This document shows, piece by piece, positions 57,834-64,000 of a stretch of DNA of 64,000 bases. The translations under genes and the position numbers were made by a program. Under the pieces are notes generated by a model. It searched no databases, had not been told where the DNA came from, and saw nothing but the letters and a program-made list of their open reading frames with translations. Within the stretch, counting starts at the first letter, position 1. Every line of letters begins with the position of its first letter. Source of the stretch: Xenophilus sp. E41 (GTDB taxonomy: Bacteria > Pseudomonadota > Gammaproteobacteria > Burkholderiales > Burkholderiaceae_C); contig NZ_QPIB01000005.1 of assembly GCF_003671765.1 (NCBI RefSeq), forward strand, positions 207,186-271,185. The letters run 5' to 3'.

Positions 57834-58192
57834 GGGGCGGGTGTTCCGTGGGAGCGGGTCGCCGTGCGCAAGGCGCCAGCACCCGAGGCCTGCACTTTAG
57901 GGAGCACCCTTATGAAAGCAAACGATCTTTTAGTTCACGCGTTATGCGGATAAGCAAATGCGCCAGTGTTCATGCGGGTTCCGGCGGGGTCGGGGCATGA
58001 ATCCGGATAAAGCGGGGGAGGCAGGGAAGCGCGGATGGCGGATGACGCCCGAGAACACCAGTCCGAACGGCTGGTTGTCGATTCGCGACCTCGTGTCAGC
58101 CGCCGATCGTCATGCCCGTGACGAATTCGGCCGCCAGGCCCGACTGGCGGGCACTGGCGGCCGATGGCACTTTTCGCTTGTGTCGAGGCCGA
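57834..58192. promoter_or_regulatory. 359-bp intergenic region between DUF934 and cysH
   Basis: Holds the 69-bp element at 57909-57977, which is repeated upstream of cysI. A long hairpin GGCCGCCAG (58129-58137) / CTGGCGGCC (58154-58162) follows the DUF934 stop without a T run. No open frame with convincing start, length or composition was seen. Confidence 0.6.
57909..57977 (-). promoter_or_regulatory. Shared 69-bp cys element, copy upstream of cysH
   Basis: Matches 60451-60519 at about 59 of 69 positions, ungapped. Contains plus-strand CTTATGAAAGCAAACGAT and the inverted repeat CTTATCCGCATAAG on the minus strand (T-N11-A form). It ends about 75 bp before the cysH start. Likely a CysB-type activator site plus promoter; the factor is inferred. 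Confidence 0.65.
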
Positions 58193-58585
58193 TCAGTCGC
58201 GTGCGAACAGCGGCTCGGGCTCCTGCGCATCGCCCTGGTAGAAGGCGGCGAAGCGGTCGAACTGGCGTTGCGCGGCCGAGGCGTCGACGCCTTCCTTGAG
58301 CACCGCGCTCGAAAAGCCGGTGCGCTGCATCTGCACCAGCTGGTCGATCAGCACGTCCCCCGTGGCGCGGATGTCGCCGGTGAAGCCCAGGCGCCGGCGC
58401 AGCAGGAAGGCCTGGCTGTAGGCGCGGCCGTCGGTGAACTTGGGGAACACGAGGTCGATGCGTTCGACGTCCTGCAGGCAGTTCTCGATGGCGAGCGGAT
58501 CGGCGTCGTTGGCGAGTTGCAGCACCTTCGGGTCGCCATCGTCGACGTGCTCCTCGGCGGCCAGGATCTTCAATGTCCGGTTCAT
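58193..58585 (-). CDS. DUF934 protein of the sulfite-reduction operon
   Basis: A 130-residue soluble protein of family DUF934, usually found next to cysI in proteobacteria; no reaction is known. ENCLQDVERIDLVFPKFTDGRAYSQAFLLRRRLGF, GDIRATGDVLIDQLVQMQRTGF and DRFAAFYQGD are its conserved blocks (as positions about 36-70, 72-93, 114-123). The ATG at 58585 overlaps the cysI stop as ATGA, so translation is coupled. Probably an accessory factor for sulfite reduction. Confidence 0.88.
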   Translation of the reverse strand: MNRTLKILAAEEHVDDGDPKVLQLANDADPLAIENCLQDVERIDLVFPKFTDGRAYSQAFLLRRRLGFTGDIRATGDVLIDQLVQMQRTGFSSAVLKEGVDASAAQRQFDRFAAFYQGDAQEPEPLFARD

Positions 58586-60363
58586 GCCGACACCTCCTCG
58601 GCCTTGAAGCGCGCACCGTTGGCGGCCGCCTTGAAGGGGTCGTGGCCGACGCGGCGCAGCGTGTCGATGAAGGTCTCGCCGGCGTTGCGGGTGTCGCGGT
58701 AGGTGTTGAGCACCGCCTCGATGACATCCGGCACCTCGGCCGCCGAGAAGGAGGGGCCGACCACCTTGCCGGCCTGCGCCGGGCCGCTGAGGTCCGAACC
58801 ATCGGAGCCGGCCAGCGTGACCTGGTACCACTCCTTGCCGTCCTTGTCGACGCCGAGGATGCCGATGTGGCCGCTGTGGTGGTGGCCGCAGCTGTTGATG
58901 CAGCCGCTGATGTGCAGGTCGATCTCGCCCAGGTCGTCGAGTTCGTCCAGGTCCTGGTAGCGCTCGGTGATGGCTTCGGCCACGGGAATCGAGCGCGCAT
59001 TGGCCAGCGCGCAGAAGTCGCCGCCGGGGCAGGCGATCATGTCGGTGAGCAGGTGCACGTTGGCGCTGGCGAATCCGGCGGCGCGGGCCGCGAGCCACAG
59101 CGCGTGCAGGTCCTCGGCATGCACCCAGGGCAGCAGCACGTTCTGGTCGTGCGTCACGCGCACCTCGCCGGCCGAGAAGCGGTCGGCCAGCGCGGCCACG
59201 GTGTCGAGCTGGTCGGCGTTCGCGTCGCCAGGCGCCTGGCCCAGGCGCTTGAAGGACAGCGTGACGGCGCGCAGCGCAGGGTTCTTGTGCGGCGCCACGT
59301 TGCGCTGCAGCCAGCGCGCGAACTGCACGTCGTCGGCTGCCTGTTCGCGCAGGGCGGCGTCGGTGACCTCGGCGCTTTGGTACACGCGCTGCGCCAGGGC
59401 GGGCGGCACGAAGGACGCGGCGACGCGGTCGAACTCGGCCTGCGTGATGGTGTGCGGCGCGCCGTCGTGCTCGAGGATCTGCCTGTACTCGGCCTCGACG
59501 TCGTCGATGTAGCGCTGGCCCTCGGCCTTCACCAGGATCTTGATGCGGGCCTTGTAGATGTTGTCGCGGCGGCCGTAGCGGTTGTAGACGCGGATCACGG
59601 CCTCGAGGTAGTTCATGATCTGCTGCCAGGGCAGGAACTCGCGCAGCACGGTGCCCACGATCGGCGTGCGGCCCATGCCGCCGCCGACCTGCACGCGGAA
59701 GCCGATCTCGCCCGCGTCGTTCTTGAGCAGCTTCAGGCCCACGTCGTGCCAGCCGGTGGCGGCGCGGTCTTCGGCGGCGCCGGTGATCGCGATCTTGAAC
59801 TTGCGCGGCAGGAAGGCGAACTCGGGGTGCAGCGTGCTCCACTGCCGCATGATCTCGGCGTAGGGGCGGGGGTCGACCACCTCGTCGACCGCGACGCCGG
59901 CGCGCTCGTCGCTGGTGATGTTGCGGATGCAGTTGCCGCTGGTCTGGATGCCGTGCATGTCGACCGAGGCCAGCAGGTCCATCACGTCGGCCGATTTAGC
60001 CAACGGGATCCAGTTGTACTGCACGTTCTGCCGCGTGGTGAAGTGCGCGTAGTGGGTGGGCAGCTTGTGCGATCCCAGCTTGCCCTGCGTCTCGACCGCG
60101 CGCTTGTAGACCTCGGCCTCGGGCTCGTCGTACTCGCGCGCGATCTTCGCCAGCACGCGCAGCTGGCGGCTGCTCAGTTCGCCGTAGGGCACGGCCACGC
60201 GCAGCATCGGGGCGTAGCGCTGCACGTACCAGCCGTTCTGCAGGCGCAGCGGGCGGAACTCGTCTTCGGGCAGCTTGCCCGCTTGCCAGCGCTCGAGCTG
60301 GTCGCGGAATTGCGCGGCCCGCAGGCGCACGAACTGGCGGTCGAAATCTGTGTACTGGTACAT
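58582..60363 (-). CDS. cysI: Assimilatory sulfite/nitrite reductase hemoprotein
   Basis: A 593-residue siroheme/4Fe-4S enzyme that reduces sulfite to sulfide. Two ferrite/sirohaem repeats are present. TTRQNVQYNWI and GNCIRNITSDERAGV are substrate-side motifs. The cofactor cysteines are CPGGDFC and, about 40 residues later, GCINSCGHHH, with the bridging Cys in the last group. Its size is like the betaproteobacterial CysI, which works with ferredoxin or other donors rather than with a CysJ flavoprotein. ATG at 60363 (MYQYTDFDRQ). Upstream lies the 69-bp cys element. Which ferredoxin serves it is unknown; fdxA/FNR lie nearby. Confidence 0.94.
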   Translation of the reverse strand: MYQYTDFDRQFVRLRAAQFRDQLERWQAGKLPEDEFRPLRLQNGWYVQRYAPMLRVAVPYGELSSRQLRVLAKIAREYDEPEAEVYKRAVETQGKLGSHKLPTHYAHFTTRQNVQYNWIPLAKSADVMDLLASVDMHGIQTSGNCIRNITSDERAGVAVDEVVDPRPYAEIMRQWSTLHPEFAFLPRKFKIAITGAAEDRAATGWHDVGLKLLKNDAGEIGFRVQVGGGMGRTPIVGTVLREFLPWQQIMNYLEAVIRVYNRYGRRDNIYKARIKILVKAEGQRYIDDVEAEYRQILEHDGAPHTITQAEFDRVAASFVPPALAQRVYQSAEVTDAALREQAADDVQFARWLQRNVAPHKNPALRAVTLSFKRLGQAPGDANADQLDTVAALADRFSAGEVRVTHDQNVLLPWVHAEDLHALWLAARAAGFASANVHLLTDMIACPGGDFCALANARSIPVAEAITERYQDLDELDDLGEIDLHISGCINSCGHHHSGHIGILGVDKDGKEWYQVTLAGSDGSDLSGPAQAGKVVGPSFSAAEVPDVIEAVLNTYRDTRNAGETFIDTLRRVGHDPFKAAANGARFKAEEVSA

Positions 60364-60450
60364 CGTGTGGCGGTCGGAAGGCCCGTCGGGAGGTGGCGGC
60401 GCGGCCGCAGGCGCCAGCCTTCGGAGGAAGGCGGAACTCTAGGGGCAGCG

Positions 60451-60519
60451 CTTATGAAAGCAAACGATTTTCTGGTTCGCGCCTTATGCGGATAAGCATA
60501 TGCACCAGCATCCATGCGG
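60451..60519 (-). promoter_or_regulatory. Shared 69-bp cys element, copy upstream of cysI
   Basis: CTTATGAAAGCAAACGAT, then TTATGCGGATAAGCATATGC and CATGCGG on the plus strand; ends 88 bp upstream of cysI. Ungapped match to 57909-57977. The minus-strand CTTATCCGCATAAG is a 14-bp inverted repeat. Candidate CysB-like site and promoter. Confidence 0.65.
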
Positions 60520-60579
60520 CCTGCAGGCCCTTGGACGCGGTTTGCCGGATAAGGGCGGCAGGGGCGCGGGACCTCGATT

Positions 60580-62211
60580 CTAGGAAGTGCCCGCCCCGCG
60601 TGCAGGCGTGCCCGCGCCCGCAGAGAGGTCGGCCTGGATCTCCTCCAGCCGGCGCCCCCGCGTCTCGACCCCGGCGAGGCCCAGCAGCAGCGCTGCCACG
60701 GCCATCGGTACGGCGATGAGCGTGGCCGACAGCGCCAGGTGGCCGAAGACGCCCAGCACCCCGAAGCCCGCGCCGAGGATGCCGCCGGCCTTGGAGCTCG
60801 CGGCGATCAGTCCCGAGCCCGAGCCGCGCAGGTGCACCGGGTAGATCTCGGCGGCGTAGGGGATCAGCATGGCGATCACGCCGCTGGCGCTGAGCAGCAG
60901 CAGCGCCGTGGCCGCCACCATCGCGACCGGCGACTGCACCCGCAGCACGGCCAGCACGCCGAAGACGGCCAGCGCGAAGGCGGTGAGGGCGATGAAGAGC
61001 ACCAGCGCCTTCACGCTGCTCCAGCGGTGGTAGAGCCAGATCACGAGCGCCGTGCCGGGCAGCGCCAGCAGCGCCGAGCGCGCCAGCAGCGCGTTGGCTG
61101 CGCCCGGGTCCATGCCCATCGCGCCCAGGTTGGTCGGCAGCCACAGCAGGAAGCCGAAGTTCGCCAGGCCCCAGGCCAGCCCGCACACGATCAGGCCCCA
61201 GGTGATGCGCGCATGCGGCCCGCGCAGCAGCGCGCGCATGCCACCGGCCGGTGGCTCGGGCTCCACCACCACGGCGGCGTCGGTCGGGGAGGCGGCCGCC
61301 GCGGCGCCCGAGAAGCGCGCCAGCACGGCCCGCGCCGCGTCGGGCAGCCCGGCGTTGGCCAGGAAGCGCGGCGACTCCGGGATGTAGCGCCCCAGGAAGA
61401 TGATCAGCAGCCCCGTGGGCAGGCCCAGCAGCCACAGCGCGCGCCAGCTGAAGAGGGGCACCAGCAGGTCGGCCGATCCCGCGGCGAGCAGGTAGCCGGC
61501 CGAGGTGCCGATGCCGCCCAGCGCCACCAGCAGCCAGCCGCGATGCGCGGCAGGCACCGTCTCGGCCATCAGCGTGAAGGCGATCGGCAGCAGCCCACCT
61601 GCCGAGGCGCCCATGAGAAAGCACATCACGAGGTTCCAGCCGAAGCTGGGCATCGCGCCGCAGATGGCGGTGCCGATGAACATCAGCGCCGACAGCAGGA
61701 TCGCCGAGCGGCGCCCGAACATGTCGGCCAGCCGGCCCCACAGCACCGAACCGACGGTGGTGCCGGTGAGTGCGACGAGCGCGAGGATGCCCGCCGTCTC
61801 CTTGCTGATGGCGTACTCGCGCGTCATGCCCGGCATGACGAAGCCCAGCGTGGCGGGCTTGAGCACGTCCACGGCCAGCGCCACGACCAGCACCACGACG
61901 AGCTTCCAGTGCTCGGCATTGAGCGGCACGCCGTCGGCCAGGTGGAACTGCAGCGGCTGCGCAGGGTGGAGGGGCGCACGCAGCTGGGCGATGCGCGGCA
62001 TCAGCCCGTAGGCCGCCAGCAGCACGCCCAGCGGGATCATCGCCATGCCCACGAGCATCGGCATGTCCATCTCCATGCCGACCATCTCGTAGCCGGTGTG
62101 GCGGCCCATGAGGAACATGGGCGCATGCGCCAGCACGCCGCCGATGATCGCGAGGCAGCCGGCCCAGAAGGCCAGCGGGTGGTGCAGGGAGAAGTCGTGC
62201 GGGGAGCGCAA
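60580..62211 (-). CDS. MFS transporter with Met/His-rich N-terminal extension
   Basis: A 543-residue membrane protein. The MFS core starts near residue 100 (LVVVLVVALAVDVLKPATLGFVMP) and has 12 spans with the signature GRLADMFGRRSAIL. LPIAFTLMAETVPAAHRG and YAAEIYPVHLRGSGSGLI are typical for the sugar/organic-acid branch. Before it, residues 1-99 add one or two spans with GYEMVGMEMDMPMLVGMAM and HAPMFLMGRH, rich in Met and His. Substrate unknown. ATG at 62211. Transcribed away from the cys genes, no operon partner visible. Confidence 0.85.
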   Translation of the reverse strand: MRSPHDFSLHHPLAFWAGCLAIIGGVLAHAPMFLMGRHTGYEMVGMEMDMPMLVGMAMIPLGVLLAAYGLMPRIAQLRAPLHPAQPLQFHLADGVPLNAEHWKLVVVLVVALAVDVLKPATLGFVMPGMTREYAISKETAGILALVALTGTTVGSVLWGRLADMFGRRSAILLSALMFIGTAICGAMPSFGWNLVMCFLMGASAGGLLPIAFTLMAETVPAAHRGWLLVALGGIGTSAGYLLAAGSADLLVPLFSWRALWLLGLPTGLLIIFLGRYIPESPRFLANAGLPDAARAVLARFSGAAAAASPTDAAVVVEPEPPAGGMRALLRGPHARITWGLIVCGLAWGLANFGFLLWLPTNLGAMGMDPGAANALLARSALLALPGTALVIWLYHRWSSVKALVLFIALTAFALAVFGVLAVLRVQSPVAMVAATALLLLSASGVIAMLIPYAAEIYPVHLRGSGSGLIAASSKAGGILGAGFGVLGVFGHLALSATLIAVPMAVAALLLGLAGVETRGRRLEEIQADLSAGAGTPARGAGTS

Positions 62212-62257
62212 GGTGGGCGGAAAGAGGATGAGGGAGGCCGGATGCTACGCCGGCTTC

Positions 62258-63025
62258 TCAACGGCACATGGGCCAGCCGCCGACCTCCAGGTGGAAGTGG
62301 TCGGCATGCACCGCGTTGTAGCCCGGCCCCAGCACGCCGTCGAAGCTGCGGCAGGCGCCGGCCTGCAGGTCGTACAGGAAGGCCTGCACCGGGTCGGTGG
62401 CGCCGCGCCCGTCTGACCAGGGCCGCGCGGCGTCGCGCCGCACGACGAGCGCGCGGCCGCCCTCGAGCGTGATGCCTGCGACGTCGAGCGCATCGGCGGT
62501 GGCATGGCGGCTGCGCTGCCCGGTCGCGCGCCCGTCGCCGCTGTTGATGTCGCGGCAGGCGTAGCTGCCCAGGTGCTGCACCGACGCAGCGGGCCGGCCG
62601 AAGTGCCGGCGCGCCAGCGGCTGCAGTTCGTGCCGCTCCCACATCGCAAATGACAGGGCGGCGCGGCAGCTCAGCAGGGTCGGTGTGCTCAGTGCCACCT
62701 CGCGGCCGGCGCGCAGGCGCACCGCGTTCTCGAGTCCGCAGCCGCGCTGCAGCGGGCGGTCGGGCACCGCGTCGAAGCGCAGGCCCGCGGCCTGCAGCGC
62801 CGCCGCGCAGGCGACCGGGTCGGCGCGGGTGCGCCGCAGCTTCAACGGCGTGAGCCAGTTGGGCGTCTGCGCCACATCGAGCGGCGCGAAGGGGTCGAAG
62901 CGCGGCGGCAGCGTGAGCCAGCCCGCTGCGCGCCAAGCCCAGGCCGCGACCGCCGCCAAGACCAGCATCGCCAGCAGCCACGGCCAGCGGCGGCGAGGAC
63001 GTGGCGAGGCGGGATCGCTGGACAT
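62258..63025 (-). CDS. Extensin-like C-terminal domain protein
   Basis: A 255-residue membrane-anchored protein. One N-terminal span (residues about 15-36) is followed by a periplasmic extensin-like domain: [45 protein letters not shown] and [16 protein letters not shown] (His/Asp cluster typical of D,D/L,D-peptidase-related folds). Family function is not established; a cell-wall role is inferred. ATG at 63025. Divergent from the MOSC gene. Confidence 0.87.
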   Translation of the reverse strand: MSSDPASPRPRRRWPWLLAMLVLAAVAAWAWRAAGWLTLPPRFDPFAPLDVAQTPNWLTPLKLRRTRADPVACAAALQAAGLRFDAVPDRPLQRGCGLENAVRLRAGREVALSTPTLLSCRAALSFAMWERHELQPLARRHFGRPAASVQHLGSYACRDINSGDGRATGQRSRHATADALDVAGITLEGGRALVVRRDAARPWSDGRGATDPVQAFLYDLQAGACRSFDGVLGPGYNAVHADHFHLEVGGWPMCR

Positions 63026-63074
63026 GGATTTGAAGAAAAAGTTGGCCGGAGAGCCCGTCGGGCGTGCGCAGCAT

Positions 63075-63092
63075 GCTATCAAAAGAGAAGCA
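63075..63092 (+). repeat. Partial dispersed repeat, copy H
   Basis: GCTATCAAAAGAGAAGC resembles the 5' half of the GCTAT family; the GC-rich half is missing. Located in the extensin-MOSC divergent gap. Confidence 0.45.
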
Positions 63093-63127
63093 TCCGTTTC
63101 GCTTTTCCGGGCCGGCCACAATGCCGC

Positions 63128-63646
63128 ATGGACCTCGACCTGCGCACGCTGACCCGACGCTTCGCCCAGCCCGGCCGGCTGGAAGCGATCCACCTGCGTC
63201 CCGCGCGGCGCGCGCCGGTGCAGGCCGTGCACGAAGCCGTCGCCATCGCCGGCCGCGGCCTCGATGGCGACCGCAGCGCCCGGGCCGCCACGGTGGGCGG
63301 CAAGCGCCAGGTCACGCTGCTGCAGGCCGAACACCTGCCCGTGATCGCCGCGCTGGCCGCGCGCCCGCGCGTGGAGGCCGCGGACCTGCGTCGCAACCTC
63401 GTGGTGTCGGGCCTCAACCTCGTCGCCGCACGCGCGCTGTTTCGCGACCAGCCGATGGTGCTGCGCCTCGGCGATGCGGTGGTGCTGGAGCTCAGCGGCC
63501 CCTGCGAGCCGTGCTCGCGCATGGAGGAGCTGCTGGGCCCCGGCGGCTACAACGCGCTGCGCGGCCATGGCGGCATGACCGCGCGCGTGCTCGCCGGTGG
63601 TGTGCTGCGTGTGGGCGATGCGGTGCGCTGCGAGGCGCGGGACTAG
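63128..63646 (+). CDS. MOSC domain protein
   Basis: A 172-residue protein with the MOSC fold, related to the C-terminal domain of molybdenum cofactor sulfurase. [51 protein letters not shown] and, with the conserved Cys, [12 protein letters not shown]...[16 protein letters not shown]. Members carry sulfur or bind Moco; the partner here is unknown. CACAAT at 63117-63122 lies 5 nt before the ATG, so translation may be leaderless. Its stop codon overlaps that of the convergent deacetylase. Confidence 0.9.
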   Translation: MDLDLRTLTRRFAQPGRLEAIHLRPARRAPVQAVHEAVAIAGRGLDGDRSARAATVGGKRQVTLLQAEHLPVIAALAARPRVEAADLRRNLVVSGLNLVAARALFRDQPMVLRLGDAVVLELSGPCEPCSRMEELLGPGGYNALRGHGGMTARVLAGGVLRVGDAVRCEARD

Positions 63647-64000
63647 CGGACGAAGCTCGGTCGAACGAACGCGCATTGCGACAGGGGCCGCAGATGCACC
63701 TGCACGTCGCCCGCGCTCACCACCGGCTTGAGCAGCGCGAGCGCCGACAGCTCCTCCACGCGGGCTTCGCCCACCGCATCGCCGTCGACGGCGCGCACCG
63801 AGGGGTGGCACATCAGCACGTCGCCCGCGCGCGCCTGCGCCAGCCAGGCCTGCATGCGGCGCAGGTAGGCGCTGCGGCCGCCGTCGAAACCGTACACGCC
63901 GAGCAAACGCCGGCTCATGGGCAGGCCGCGCTGGCGCGCCAGCGTCTCCAGCCCGGGCCCGCCCAGTGCGTGGATGAGGCGATGCTTGGCGGGCGCCGAG
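63643..64000 (-). CDS. YdjC/ChbG-HpnK family deacetylase (5'-truncated by window edge)
   Basis: The C-terminal part of a carbohydrate or hopanoid deacetylase-like protein; the first part lies beyond base 64000. Reading from 63999 it shows [17 protein letters not shown], then [37 protein letters not shown] (family HP motif) and a C-terminal [15 protein letters not shown]. YdjC proteins are metal-dependent and hydrolyse N-acetyl groups; HpnK acts on hopanoids. Only about 118 residues are visible, so the substrate class is not assignable. Its stop is shared with the MOSC gene end. Confidence 0.85.
   Translation of the reverse strand, partial: SAPAKHRLIHALGGPGLETLARQRGLPMSRRLLGVYGFDGGRSAYLRRMQAWLAQARAGDVLMCHPSVRAVDGDAVGEARVEELSALALLKPVVSAGDVQVHLRPLSQCAFVRPSFVR

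Overview
The window is chromosomal DNA of very high G+C with dense housekeeping and metabolic genes. There is no phage, transposase, integrase or CRISPR signal. The gene set and local orders (sigma factor-DUF3619-DUF3106-RDD, ilvBNC-pssA-leuA, pobA with a divergent IclR activator, aat-bpt, cysI-DUF934-cysH-cysDN) and a dispersed GCTAT...ATAGC repeat all suggest a betaproteobacterium of the Burkholderiales, most likely Comamonadaceae (Variovorax-like). The family and genus call is inference from gene content, not from a marker gene.

Layout. 1-9.7 kb: 3'-truncated moaA, a ZIP metal transporter, an aldehyde dehydrogenase, a small Cys protein with trxC, a PF10118 hydrolase divergent from a TetR regulator with two matching operators, a periplasmic peroxiredoxin, a phospholipase-D-like lipoprotein and small unknowns. 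9.7-13.7 kb: a proton-pumping pyrophosphatase carrying an OmpA-like tail, divergent soluble pyrophosphatase and a secreted fasciclin protein. 13.7-20 kb: a Bug-type binding protein and M20 peptidase divergent from a LysR regulator, then a membrane protein-response regulator-sensor kinase operon with a phased CTAAG box. 20-26.3 kb: FemAB-like protein, EamA exporter, PII protein with a sigma-54 promoter, and a six-gene minus operon led by an ECF-like sigma factor. 26.5-34.8 kb: branched-chain amino acid block ilvB-ilvN-ilvC, pssA and two different leuA genes behind a leucine-rich leader peptide and attenuator. 34.8-43.3 kb: a D-Ala-D-Ala endopeptidase-like protein, an IclR regulator, the N-degron transferases bpt and aat, pobA/pobR, a second two-component system, a dicluster ferredoxin and tRNA-Asn. 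43.3-53.3 kb: a Do-type protease and a thiamine block (TonB receptor and NCS1 permease each under a TPP riboswitch, thiOSGE operon, thiD). 53.3-60.5 kb: ferredoxin reductase, fdxA and sulfate assimilation (cysN, cysD, cysH, DUF934, cysI), with a duplicated 69-bp element upstream of cysH and cysI. 60.5-64 kb: an MFS transporter, extensin-like protein, MOSC protein and a 5'-truncated YdjC-family deacetylase.

How the parts work together: ilvBNC plus leuA make branched-chain amino acids. The thi genes salvage and assemble thiamine, with uptake controlled by riboswitches. cysDN, cysH and cysI reduce sulfate to sulfide. aat and bpt tag proteins for N-degron proteolysis. No single clearly new system was found. 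The best leads are the H+-PPase/OmpA fusion, the sigma-DUF3619-DUF3106-RDD operon, the leuA attenuator, the shared cys element, the predicted regulon link between the first two-component system and the Do protease, and repeat-derived coding sequence inside three proteins (including a signal peptide).
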